Part shown: piece by piece, positions 12,617-22,874 of the stretch | Layout: every line of letters starts with the position of its first letter | Position numbering within the stretch: the first letter of the stretch is position 1 | NCBI GenBank assembly: GCA_019188255.1 | Contig: JAETXT010000014.1 | Span: forward strand, 806,001 to 870,000 | Reading direction: 5' to 3' | Origin: Verticillium longisporum | Lineage: Eukaryota > Ascomycota > Sordariomycetes > Glomerellales > Plectosphaerellaceae | DNA: 64,000 nucleotides | The notes under the pieces: generated by a model | What the model was told of the DNA's origin: nothing | The model's database searches: none | What the model saw: the letters and a program-made list of their open reading frames with translations, nothing else | Position numbers and translations under genes: made by a program

Positions 12617-13828
12617 GGCGATGCGACCTTGCGTCAGGCAAGATCGGGAGTTGTCCGTAGAAAGTGGACAAGAAGCGGTGATACAACGAGAAGCCAGGCG
12701 ATCAATTCAAAGTGTTCCTCCCAGAAGTGCCCGAGATAGCTTGAGAACTGAGAAGCGGATGCAACAACCTGTATCGCGATGCGGTTGCAGGGCGGGCGTG
12801 CTGCAACGTGGTGTTCCTTAGGTAAGCGATGCTTGTGATGCTATCTGGACGAGGTGGCTAGCTTGCCTTGGGTGGTGCACAGTATGAACTCGTGCCGACG
12901 GAGGCCCATAATTATTCCTCACACCAAGATGACGACGCATCGGACATGTTCCGAGGCATGTCCCAACCGCGGAACCTGCCCGAGAGCCTTACGCAAGTTA
13001 GGCAGTTCCTGACTAAATTTTCTGGCCTCCCACCTCTTTGGAGAGGGATATCAGCCCCAATGAAAGACGTCCGTCCTTTGACTTCGACATTTTGTTGCTT
13101 CGCTCTTCCCACTCTCCTCCGTTTGTCTGCACCACCCAGTCTCTTAACCTCAACTGCGAACACAACAACCGCATCAGTTGCCAATTTTGTCTTTTCTCCA
13201 ATCCACGCCCTCCTCGGTTTTATCGAGTCCAGAGAAGATCTAGCTCGTTGTTTGGCACTCTGACTACGGTCCGACATCACAATCACCTCATACGCTACGA
13301 CTGAACTCTTCTGGCTTCACGAAGCCCACCCGCCCGCGTCGAATTAAACACAGAAGGTCGCAAGACCCAACAACACATCTCTAGTCATCAGAACACCACC
13401 AAGTTGGCTTCACTCGCCCCGCTTCAGCTCTTCCCTACCCGTTCGCTCCTAGGTCCTGGATTCTGGGTCTACAGTGGAGTGAACAAGAAGCCGCCTTAAG
13501 TAAACTTCGCCCGACAATCGCGACCGAACTCTGCAGCAACAAACCCAAGTATCCTGACCGTCGCCTCGGCAGAATACGACGCCTGCCTTGGGTCTGGACA
13601 GCGAAACATACCCACGATCTATGCGTGCAGTGCGCTACAGCTGTAGCCAGCTACCCGGCAGCGATATTCGCTTCGGCTAGTCAAGTTATGGGAGCCAACA
13701 ACTGAGTTCAGACGCAGGGGTTCCTGACGGCACAATTCGATCAAGCGCTGCTTAATCGTTGGATTCCATCTTAAAACACCAACTCTCACGACCCCGACTC
13801 CAACACCGACCCCATCTGGTTTAACAAA
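12617..13828. promoter_or_regulatory. Divergent promoter, SPC1 / CorA transporter
   Basis: A 1.2 kb spacer. Open frames here overlap on both strands without any family signature, so I treat them as chance. The last 600 bp are C/A-rich and may be a long 5' leader of the Mg transporter. Confidence 0.4.
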
Positions 13829-15742
13829 ATGTCGGATCACGAGGAAAACGCCTCCGATGTGGGCTTCAAGACGCCTATCCCTGAGCTGGATGATCACAGA
13901 CATCAGCCCCCCTCCTCTCAGCAACATGAGCGGGTCCGTCGAGGTACCTTCGATTCGCTCTACGGTGCTCGTCTACTGGCCGCCGACGATGACCAGGCAC
14001 CGGACAATTCCAAAAATCGACTGAAAAGCTCTGAGGAGGCAATCTTGGACGACGAGATCGATCAGGCATCACCCACTGCCCGGCGCCCTCGGCGGCCTAC
14101 GGTGGAGACCATTGGCGAGCAGCGTTCGATCTCGCCTCCCAACTCTGTCAAGGCCTTTGCCGAAGCTCGCCGTCGCGAACGTGACATGTCTTTTTCGGAA
14201 CCGAGACCTGATGAAACTGAACTACATCGAGCTATTTCCATTGCCAGTCGTCGAAGCAGGCCGCGCACTGTGGATGATGACGCCGTCAGTATGGACTCGA
14301 ATCACACAGCCGAGGAAGACGTTTGCTTTCCACTTCAGGACAAGGGCAGGAAGGATCAGTTGTACATTGATTTTGACTACCTGGAGAACTTCTTGCAGTC
14401 TGAGTCTGCTGCACGTGCTCTCAGTAAACAGGAGACTGTGGACAGAAGCTTTGCGGATTTACGACCCCAAGGTTCCAGCTGCGCCTCTGATGGGATCCAG
14501 TTGGCTACTCTAGACGGAGATATCCTTGACATGCCCTCCGAGTCATCGATGGTGGACGACAACAAAGAAAAGCCCACCCTGGCCGACGAGTCAAGGGCTC
14601 CTCAGCAGCCGCCCATTGACAAGAACCGTTTCAGCTTCTTCTCCTCGGCTTGGGAGTCCACCATCCATGCTCAAGACTTTGGTGACCTGGTTCTTCCAGG
14701 AGAGGATGTTCGGGGTTGTTTGCTTTGCCGCCAAACGAATCAGATGGTGTCTGGTGGCTCAATGTCAACAACCCAACAAAGGAAGAAGTCCAAGCCATTT
14801 GCAAGGCATTCGGAATCCACCCTCTTACGATTGAGGATATCACCACTCAGGAGGCGCGCGAAAAGATCGAGCTTTTTCCTTCCTACTACTTCGCGAGCTT
14901 TCGCTCGTTTCAAACAGTAGAAGAAGACGATGGGCAAGAGTATGAGCCATTCAACATCTACGTTGTTGTGTTCAGAGAGGGGACTTTGAGCTTCAGCTTT
15001 CAACCAAATGCTCATGCTTCTCACGTCAGGAAGAGGATTGCTTTGTTGAAGGATTATGTTGCTCTTAGCAGTGACTGGATTTGTTACGCGATGATGTAAG
15101 TCCGTCTGTTGCCCAGAACATTACTCCCTAGCAAGGCTAACCGTTGTCTTCTTATTGATCAGTGACGATATTGTTGATTGCTTTGCGCCAATCATTCGAA
15201 AGATTGAGCTGGAGGCTGACTCGATTGAAGATGAAGTCTTCGTCATTCGCGAAGGCGATTCAAGCGTCTTCCTGCGGTCCATCGGGCGAGTGCGCAAGAA
15301 CTGCATGGCATTGATGCGTCTGCTTGGAGGAAAGGCTGACGTACTCCGTGGTTTCACCAAGCGCTGCAACGAAAACTACAAGGTGACCCCTCGGATGGAT
15401 ATTGGCTTGTACCTCGGCGATATACAAGATCACGTGGTTACGATGGTCACAAACCTCGGACACTTCGAGAAGATCCTATCTCGTTCTCACAGCAACTACC
15501 TTGCACAGCTATCCATCAACAACATTGCACAGGGAACAGACACCAACCGGGTGCTGAGCAAGATCACCTTTCTTGCCTCAATCCTGGTGCCGATGAACCT
15601 CGTAAGTGGTTTATTCGGCATGAATGTCCGCGTGCCTTTCCAGGATGGTCCGAACGTGATTCCATTCTTCACCATTATGGGCAGCCTGTTCTTCTTCTGT
15701 ATCGTCATCTTGGTATGGGCTCGTAGAGCCAGGTACATATGA
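13829..15742 (+). CDS. CorA-family Mg2+ transporter (Alr1/Mnr2-like), one frameshift
   Basis: Membrane magnesium channel of the fungal ALR/MNR2 branch (plasma or vacuolar membrane). Exons 13829-15095 and 15163-15742. A long acidic disordered N-terminal cytosolic region precedes the CorA core (VWWLNVNNPT, then GIHPLTIEDITTQEAREKIE). The two C-terminal TM helices carry the selectivity motif GMN (about residues 575-577 in SGLFGMNV), ending WARRARYI. As written the frame breaks at a G4 run (14712-14715). The residues before it (LPGEDVRG) and after it (LFALPPNESD) join only if one G is added. With that base the exons total 1848 nt, 615 residues. I cannot separate ALR from MNR2 subtype. The stop faces ADE5,7 convergently, 320 bp away. 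Confidence 0.9.
14712..14715 (+). other. G4 run where the CorA frame breaks
   Basis: Upstream frame codes the disordered domain; downstream frame codes the CorA core. No splice sites fit because the two conserved segments abut directly. Confidence 0.85.
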
Positions 15743-16062
15743 CGGCATGGCAAGAAGCCGCTACATCCTTCCAGCTTAGTTCGTGCACACACACACTCGA
15801 TGATCCGGCACGCGAGGGTTTCAGCTGCTCGGTGAAAATTAGAAACGCTTTCCTAGGTATCAATATATACGCTCTTAACGAAACCCAAGAAACTCTGTCT
15901 GCCAGGTAGCCCTGAGGACCAAGGCAACGTAGATGTGACATCAGTTCGAGACATGCACACTCAGTATAGGGCGTGCCGCGTTCTCATCCAATCTCTCCAT
16001 GTTTTGGTCTTGCTTTGGATAACCCCTAATTGCGCTTCACAGACATTGTTCAGTTCCACTGC
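15743..16062. other. Convergent spacer, CorA / ADE5,7
   Basis: 320 bp between converging stops, expected to hold both 3' UTRs. No gene or structured element recognised. Confidence 0.5.
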
Positions 16063-18459
16063 TCATGACTCCCACACCACAGAGTTCAGGTTTGTCATGA
16101 CACAAGCCTCACCGTCTCGCTTCACAAGCCGCCCAATTCGGGAGACCTTCTCACCCGCAGCCTCCAACGCTGCTACAGTATCCTGTACTTGGTCCACGCC
16201 AACGGCCACCACCATACCGATGCCCATGTTGAATGTGCGGCACATTTGTAGCGCCTCGACATTACCACTGATCTTGAGCCACTTGAAGACGGCCGGCACT
16301 TGCCATGACGTCAAGTCTATCTCGGCAGCGAGTTCGTCTGGCAGCATGCGAGGCACGTTGTCGATCAGACCTCCACCGGTGATGTGTGCGAGTCCCTTGA
16401 CAAGCCCCTTTTCGACAACTCCGCGCAAGCTCTTCACATAGATTCGTGTCGGTGTCAGAAGATTCTCGCCCACGCTCCGACCTTGGTCCCATGGCGCCTG
16501 GTCGGAATATTGCAGTCCTTCGCGTTCCACAATTTTACGAACGAGTGAGAACCCATTCGAGTGCACGCCACTTGAAGATAGTCCCAGAAGAACATCTCCC
16601 TGTGCCATGTCCTGGGTACGCGGAAGTCGGTGGCGGCCAGTCATGACGCCAACGGCACAGCCCGCCGCATCGTAGTCATCCTTCTGGTACATGCCTGGCA
16701 TCTCAGCAGTCTCTCCGCCGACCAGCGTGCAGCCGGCATCGATGCAGCCCGCCGCCACACCTTCGACGAAGGATGCCGCCGTGCTGAGGTCCAGCTTGCT
16801 GCAGCCATAGTAGTCAAGGAACATGAGAGGTCGCGCACCCTGAACCACCAGGTCGTTCACATTCATGGCGACCAAGTCGATGCCCACCGTGTCATGTTTG
16901 CCCATCTTCTGCGCAATAAGCAGCTTGGTACCCACGCCGTCGATAGCACCAACAACAATGGGAAGCTGTCCATCTTCCGTCTGGATGCCGCACTTGGCCA
17001 AATCTACCTCACCTCCAAAGCCTCCAATCTCAGCATCTGCACCAGGCTGTCTTGTGGCCCTCACAGCCTTCTTGATACGCACTACACAGTCATTGCCGGC
17101 GCCGACGCTCCCGCCGGCGGCGGCCAATGTGCGCGCCGCCTTAGCCCCGGTTTAGCTTCGAAAGGCGCGGTGGGCGATGGCCTTGCGGTAGTACATCTTG
17201 TCGAACTGGATCAGCTTGATACCCTCCTGGTATGCTTTGTTGACCGCTGCCTCCAGAGACTCGGCAGCTGTCGCGTTGACGGCAATGACCCGACCGCCCG
17301 CAGTCTGGAGCTGGCCTTCCGCCGTGAGTATTGTTCCGGCGTGGAAGACAGTGATGTCAGGCGAGCTTGACGCCTGCACATTCATCGGCGTGCCCTTGGC
17401 GTAGGCGTCGGGATAACCTCCAGCGGCGACAACGACGGTAGCGCTGAACTTGGGCTCGATCTTCACCTTGACGCAATCTAGGCGAGCTTCGTGCGCCGTG
17501 CATGCGAGCATGATTTCGGCAAGATCGGTATCGGCGGACAGAAGCGGCAGCACAGTTTGCGTCTCTGGGTCGCCAAAGCGGACATTGTATTCAAGAGTCT
17601 TGGGTCCGTCAGGGCCGATCATGAGCCCAGTGAACAGGACGCCCCTGAAGGGCATGCCGTCTTGACGCATGCCTCGAATGGTAGGCTGCACAACCTCATC
17701 TTCGATGCGTTTGATCAATGCGTCCGTGGCAATGGTGGTGGGTGCGTAGCATCCCATACCGCCGGTGTTCGGGCCCTGGTCTCCATCTCCGATCCGCTTG
17801 TGGTCTTGCGCCGGAGGCAACGAGATGGTGTGGGTACCGTCGCTGAAAGTGAGAATGCTGAGCTCGTCGCCGGTCAGGAATTCTTCGATGACGACCTCCT
17901 GTCCCGCATCTCCAAAAGCCTTGTCGACCATAATCTGCTTCAGAGCAGCCTTCGCCTCGTCTTTGGTAGCCGGGATAATGACACCCTTGCCGGCGGCGAG
18001 TCCGGTGGCCTTGATGACGACATTATGCGAGATGCGATCGAGATATGCGAGAGCCTGGTCGAAGTCGGAAAAGTTCTCGTAAGCGGCGGTGGGAATTCCA
18101 TGCTTCTTCATAAAGTCCTTGGAGAAGGTCTTGCTGCCCTCCATGCGAGCGGCCTCCTTAGAGGGACCGAAGCAGGGAATCGCAGCGTCGCGGAAGTATC
18201 CCTCGACGCCATCGACGAGAGGCGCCTCCGGCCCAGGAACGACCAATGTGATTGCATTGGACTTGGCGAATGCGACGAGCGCCGGGTAATCGTCCGCAGC
18301 AACGGAGGAGACATTGGTGGTCTTGGGACAGGTCGCAGTGCCACCATTGCCCGGAACCGCAAAGATGGCCTCGACGGCGGGGGACTGGCTCAACTTCCAG
18401 GCGAGCGCATGTTCGCGACCGCCATTACCAATCAGCAAGATCCGCATGGTAGAAGCCAT
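16063..18459 (-). CDS. ADE5,7: Bifunctional GAR synthetase / AIR synthetase, in-frame TAA in linker
   Basis: Two steps of de novo purine synthesis in the cytosol: PurD-type phosphoribosylamine-glycine ligase and PurM-type aminoimidazole ribotide synthetase. Single exon. GARS starts MASTMRILLIGNGGREHA and has the ATP-grasp core (KATGLAAGKGV, PQTQ-like GDPETQ). AIRS follows with PGADAEIGGFGG, GAIDGVGTKL, LVGGETAEMPGMY and HITGGGLIDNVPR. Both halves are in one frame (799 codons) but codon 436 is TAA (17154-17152), directly after HRAFRS. Only the 435-residue GARS would be made without readthrough, and no early ATG offers an obvious start for AIRS. No GT-AG intron removes the stop in frame. The start at 18459 is the first ATG; a second is at 18447. 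Divergent from TIM8. Confidence 0.96.
17152..17154 (-). other. In-frame TAA between GARS and AIRS
   Basis: Same reading frame continues open for 363 further codons of clear AIRS. The linker around it (TGAKAARTLAAAGGSVGAG) is poorly conserved compared with either domain. Confidence 0.9.
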
Positions 18460-18893
18460 CGCGATGGTTGGCAAATTATGAAGCGATATCGGTAGGTTGA
18501 GTGATGGAGGGGTTACTGGGGAACAAAAAAAAATTCCCCCACTTGCCTGATTGTGTTGAAGGGTGCGGAAACAAGCGGGAACTGTACTACCCCTCTGTCA
18601 ACCCCACATTGCGACAGATAAGAAGATAAGATATGGATAAGCAACTCACTTGATGACTGAGCTTCATAGGAGCTTGGTTGACGGCCTGAGGTGCAAGCAG
18701 ACCTGGTGTCGCAGCGTTGAATCCTGTGACGACCTCCTATTGCACCAAGGTCTCACATTCTCACCAAACGCAACAACAACAACAGCACCCTTAAGCCTTC
18801 CGCAGTATCAACTGAGCTTCGTTAGCGTAAGTTTCCTGATCTTTTTCAAATCATAACTCCGATTGACACCCAGTTCCTCTCAGATCTGCCAAA
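18460..18893. promoter_or_regulatory. Divergent promoter, ADE5,7 / TIM8
   Basis: 434 bp between starts. Contains an A9 tract near 18526 and CAACAACAACA just upstream of TIM8. No gene seen. No purine-regulator site can be named with confidence. Confidence 0.4.
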
Positions 18894-19259
18894 ATGGACG
18901 CCTCGCGACAAGGAATCGAAAACTCAGACCTCGAGAAGCTCAACGACAAGGACAAGCAGGAGCTTCGTCAGTTCCTTGCCAACGAGTCGCAAAGATCGCA
19001 GATCCAGTCCCGTGCGTCCCCTACTGCCTATGGCCGCTCGTCCGCCGCCACTCGATCGTCCCTGCAGATACAGGCGTACTGACCTGTCGCAGAAACACAT
19101 GCGCTAACCGAGATCTGCTGGAAAAAGTGTGTCACGGGCTCCATTCGAGGATCCAAGCTGGACAATGGCGAGGAGAAATGTCTAGCAAATTGCGTCGACA
19201 GGTTTTTGGACGTCAACTTCTTGACCATGAAGCACCTGAACAGCATGCGCTCTGGTTAA
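18894..19259 (+). CDS. TIM8: Mitochondrial intermembrane space chaperone Tim8
   Basis: Small Tim that partners Tim13 to escort hydrophobic precursors (for example Tim23) across the intermembrane space. Exons 18894-19011 and 19093-19259 give 94 residues. The twin CX3C pairs are visible as CWKKC and CLANC, spaced by 15 residues as in the family, within [13 protein letters not shown] and [15 protein letters not shown]. The N terminus is a charged helix ([17 protein letters not shown]). The single intron is 81 bp. Intact, typical length, start fixed by the family N terminus. Confidence 0.96.
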
Positions 19260-19643
19260 GATGAAGATTTTGTACAAAAACATGACGGCATCACTGTATC
19301 ATTAAAAGTGGAATATCTTGTGTACCAAATTGACAACATTCGTCACACGTACAGTCCAAAAGAGCTCTAACTTCACCCTGTGGGGGAGAGATGCACAAAT
19401 CATAGGCGTATGGTCACCGCAAATCATGTTACAAAGACTCAGCGATTCGGCGTTCATGTGGATTGTGGACGTGTTTTCGGTACGCGTGCCGACTTCACAC
19501 AATCGACTTGTCGATTGTGTTTGGGTGCCTATGGTGTTGCCACACCAGGCGTTTAAAATGACAACCTGTGACGCCCTATGCCCATGCTTTGCGAGTGAAA
19601 GTCCTCCACCGAACAGACCGAACAGACCGATACCAATCACCTT
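19260..19643. other. Convergent spacer, TIM8 / RPL25
   Basis: 384 bp between converging stops. A 112-codon open frame overlaps here on both strands but has no family signature and is treated as chance. Confidence 0.45.
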
Positions 19644-20397
19644 TTAGACGAGGGCCAGCTTGGTGGCAGCAATGTCGAGGGCATCGACATCGGGCGTAAG
19701 GCGGGCGTAGGCCTTCTTGGCACCGTCGGGGCTTCACTTCAGTTAGTTATGTGCAGCGCTGACTCGGGGTTGAGTTCAACACATACCGGACGAGGGTGTT
19801 GATCTTGACAGTGTCAATGTCGTAGAGCTTCTTCAGGGCCTGCTTGATCTGGGCCTTGTTCGCCTTGATGTTGACGATGAAGACAAGGGTGTTGTGCTCC
19901 TCGATCTTCTTCATGGCGCTCTCGGTGTTGAGGGGGTGGATGATGACCTTGTGCTCATCGAGACGGGGCTCGTGAGGGATCGACTTGCGGGGGTACTTGG
20001 GCGAGCGCGAGACCTGGAGGGTCTTGGGCAGGTGGAAGCTGGTCGTGTACCTGACCTTGGTCTTCTTCTGGGAGTTGGTCTGCACATCGAGCATTAGCGG
20101 ACCGCATCAGAAACCCACTCAGTAGAACAGCGGTTTCTGCACTTACACCCTTGAGAGCAGCCTTAGCAGCAGCGTTGGCCTGCTTGGAGCCCTTGGGCGC
20201 CTTGGAGGCGCCACCTAGATTAGAGAAGAAGCATCAGCAATCGCTCTGTGAAGAACTCGCAAAGTCTGCTGCTGCATGATGCCCAGGCAAGTGGTGTCGA
20301 AAATGCCGGAGTAACAAAGTGGTGCGGCGACGCATATTGCGCCAAAAGGACTTTGGGGTCAAGTTGTATTACCCTTGGTCTGCGTCTTGGGAGCCAT
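19644..20397 (-). CDS. RPL25: 60S ribosomal protein uL23 (L25/L23a)
   Basis: Cytosolic large-subunit protein at the peptide exit tunnel that binds 25S rRNA and docks SRP. Four exons on minus: 20397-20373, 20214-20147, 20079-19787 and 19731-19644, giving 157 residues. The basic N-terminal extension ([18 protein letters not shown]) leads to [20 protein letters not shown] and the conserved core [20 protein letters not shown], then [20 protein letters not shown], ending KLALV. Exon 1 is only 25 nt; the first intron (158 bp) is the longest, a common ribosomal-protein gene layout. Intact. Shares a 428-bp divergent promoter with BMT2. Confidence 0.97.
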
Positions 20398-20825
20398 TTC
20401 GACGGTGTTGCTGGACGTGTTAGGCGGGTTGGGCGTGTCGGTTGGTATCGAGGTCAATCGCTGAAGGGGAACTTTTTTTCTCTTTCAAGCAAACGAGTGA
20501 AGTTTGTGTGTCGATATTGGAAAGGCCGCTAGGGCAGCGGAGAGGGCCCGCTTACCGAGAATCGTGATTGGTAGGCATGATGATGGAGCGGGACTGAACC
20601 ATCGGATCACGTGAGGAAGTATCCTCAACCAGCTTCAAAATACTTTCCTGACGTAAGCAATGTCCGTGGGATGCTGAGCTGGAGGGAGACCAGGCAAACA
20701 TACTGGTCCATGTGATAAGAAGGCTCTATTTTTCACCTCTCGGACTCCAGGAGCTCAAGTGCACCACCAGCTTTCGCTGTTTCACATACCACCAGCAAGC
20801 TTCTGTCGCGCCTTACTCACCCAGT
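20398..20825. promoter_or_regulatory. Divergent promoter, RPL25 / BMT2
   Basis: 428 bp separate starts of a ribosomal protein and a 25S rRNA methyltransferase. Contains a palindromic TCACGTGA at 20607-20614. Co-expression is plausible but inferred from position only. Confidence 0.45.
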
Positions 20826-21710
20826 ATGGCGAGGAAACAGAGACATGCAGCCGCAAGCTTGTCTCGAGGCCGCCCCCCAACTCTACAGCGCAAAGTTCAT
20901 TCGATATCCAGGAAAGAAACTCGGACGCTCATCAACGCCCACCACACACTCCAGAAGAGACGGCAACAGGCCATCTCGCGCAATGACAGTGTTTTAGTGA
21001 CAGCTATCGAGGCAGAGATTTCGTCCCTTGGCGGCATCGCAGAGTATCAACGGGCCAGCCTTCAAGGGCAGAGAAACGATAGGGGCGGCGACAGCTCCAA
21101 AGTACTTCTTGAGTGGCTGAAGCCTGCTATCACGCATTTGAAGACAGCTTCATCGGTACCAGAACAACGCTTTCGCATGCTTGAGGTGGGAGCACTGAGC
21201 ACCGAAAACGAATGCTCGCGAAGTGGCTTATTTGAGATGAAACTCATCGATCTCAACAGTCAACACGACGACATCCTTCAACAAGACTTTATGGAGCGCC
21301 CTTTGCCGACGAAAGACAGTGAACGCTTCGAAATCATCTCACTTAGCCTGGTCCTCAACTACGTTCCCGACCCTGTCCTACGGGGTCGAATGCTGCATCG
21401 CACCTTGGCATTCCTACGTGAACCACGGATCGACCTGCCCGGGGAAGTCAGCGCAATATTTCCGGCACTGTTTCTCGTGCTTCCTCGTAGTTGTGTGCAC
21501 AACTCGCGATATTGTTCACTCGAGCGGTTGACTGAACTCATGGCTTTGCTGGGCTACACGTGCATACAGACCAAGTACACCAACAAGCTGGCGTACTTCC
21601 TTTGGAGGCGAACGGAGCCACCTCGGAATCCCTTACCGATTTTCCCCAAGAAAGAGGTTAATGCCGGGGGAGATCGCAATAACTTCGCCATTGTTCTCAA
21701 TAAAGCATGA
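20826..21710 (+). CDS. BMT2: 25S rRNA adenine-N1 methyltransferase
   Basis: Nucleolar SAM-dependent enzyme that methylates an adenine of 25S rRNA. Single exon, 294 residues from the ATG at 20826 (MARKQRHAAASLSRG). The family signature is seen in LLEWLKPAI, FRMLEVGALSTEN (SAM-binding strand), LFEMKLIDLNSQHDDILQQD, FMERPLP and FEIISLSLVLNYVPDP-x-RGRML, followed by LFLVLPRSCVHNSRYC and GY. An earlier in-frame ATG at 20712 would add 38 residues rich in aromatic and basic residues; the second ATG fits the family N terminus better. Intact. Stop converges on UTR4. Confidence 0.85.
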   Translation: MARKQRHAAASLSRGRPPTLQRKVHSISRKETRTLINAHHTLQKRRQQAISRNDSVLVTAIEAEISSLGGIAEYQRASLQGQRNDRGGDSSKVLLEWLKPAITHLKTASSVPEQRFRMLEVGALSTENECSRSGLFEMKLIDLNSQHDDILQQDFMERPLPTKDSERFEIISLSLVLNYVPDPVLRGRMLHRTLAFLREPRIDLPGEVSAIFPALFLVLPRSCVHNSRYCSLERLTELMALLGYTCIQTKYTNKLAYFLWRRTEPPRNPLPIFPKKEVNAGGDRNNFAIVLNKA

Positions 21711-21868
21711 ATTAATGGCGTCAAATTTATCTACCTGCAGGCTATCCGTCGCTGCAGCGTCGGTGCTTCTACATCGTCCTGATACAGAGCATGCCGTGAG
21801 AAGCATGCTCAAACTAGGATGCGGGGCAGAGGGATACTGCGAAACTCGACTGCATGCCTGACTTGGCA

Positions 21869-22874
21869 CTAAGAGCTCTTCGAAGATTCGTTTCGCTTCC
21901 CACCGACGGCCAGGCCCTCAAAGGTTTGAACGGCCTGGCCCTCGCCCACATGGCATTCCGGTAGCGGGGCGTTGCCCGGGCGCACCACGACAAGACTGTG
22001 CATTCCAGCTGCTCGTGCGGCGGAAACCTCATCCACGTTGTCGCTCAAGAAAAGCCATTCTCGGGGTTGAGTGTCGGGATATCTGGAGAGAATGCTCGTA
22101 TAGCTGCTAGATTCCATCTTCATCCCGGCGTTGACCGTGTCGAACCAGTCCGAAATGATGGGAATGAAGCTGGGCGGTTGGGCATTGGTATGTCCAAAGA
22201 GAAGCTTCTGCGCAGGAACCGAACCGGACGAGTAGATTATGAGCTTGATGCCGGCATCGTGCCAGGCCCGCATGCTCGGAGAGACGTCTGGAAGGAGAGG
22301 GGCTTTGATCACCCCTGATTCATAGCCTGCCTGCCAGAGGAAGCCTTGCTGGGGCTTGAGGTATGGGGCCTTGACATCACGCTAGACAAGGTCCGCAACG
22401 AGGGCCACGAAAACAGGGCGCGAGGACGCTGCTGGCTCAGGGAAGGCGTTGCGATACGGAGCAAAGTCTGGACTATCCCACTTTTTGTCTAGAGTCGCAG
22501 GCAGGGCTTGAAGTGCGTAAGGGAACTGAGCAAAACCACGTCGTCAGCTGTGCCACGTCCGCTCACATTCTTCTGCCTGCGGTGAGTTGGTCAAGCGGCC
22601 CAGGCGGCGTAGAACAGATATCGGCGAAGAACCTACCAGGACATCCTTGACAAAAGAAATCGGACAAACAGTCCCCTCTGACAGGAACACAAATCATCAG
22701 CCTCTCACATCACACTACCAAACCACGGGGCGGGGGGCCAGGGGAGCCAATGGAGGGAGTATGTAAGATTGGGAGGTGAAAGGGTGCGGATGGGCGGAAC
22801 CCACCAATGTCCAGCAAGACAACCTTCACGGCCGCCAAGTCGGCCGCGGACGTGGTTGCGGTCGCGGACGCCAT
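21869..22874 (-). CDS. UTR4: Enolase-phosphatase E1 of methionine salvage, in-frame TAG
   Basis: HAD-superfamily bifunctional enolase/phosphatase of the methionine salvage pathway. Three exons on minus: 22874-22805, 22677-22637 and 22525-21869. The HAD motif I spans the first splice (VVLLDI joined to EGTVCPISFVKDVL); motif II is IIYSSGSVPAQKLLFGHT; motif III and IV regions are FDTVNAGMK and WLFLSDNVDEVSAARAAGM. Codon 85 is TAG (22384-22382), between FVALVADLV and RDVKAPYLKPQQG, so only 84 residues would be made and all later HAD motifs lost. The exon frames are consistent (255 codons including both stops). CAG to TAG would explain it, the position being variable in the family. The TAG could mimic a splice acceptor, but the residues before it are conserved, so I favour a true in-frame stop. 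Confidence 0.92.
22382..22384 (-). other. In-frame TAG in UTR4
   Basis: Sits after GACCTTGTC and before CGTGATGTC in one continuous coding frame of exon 3. Confidence 0.88.

Noticed and set aside
12868..13304. Overlapping 60-131-codon frames between SPC1 and CorA
   Set aside because: Mutually overlapping on both strands, no family signature; likely leader or promoter.
16630..18495. Long plus-strand open frames (246 and 334 codons) opposite ADE5,7
   Set aside because: Antisense shadows of a GC-rich conserved gene; no family features of their own.
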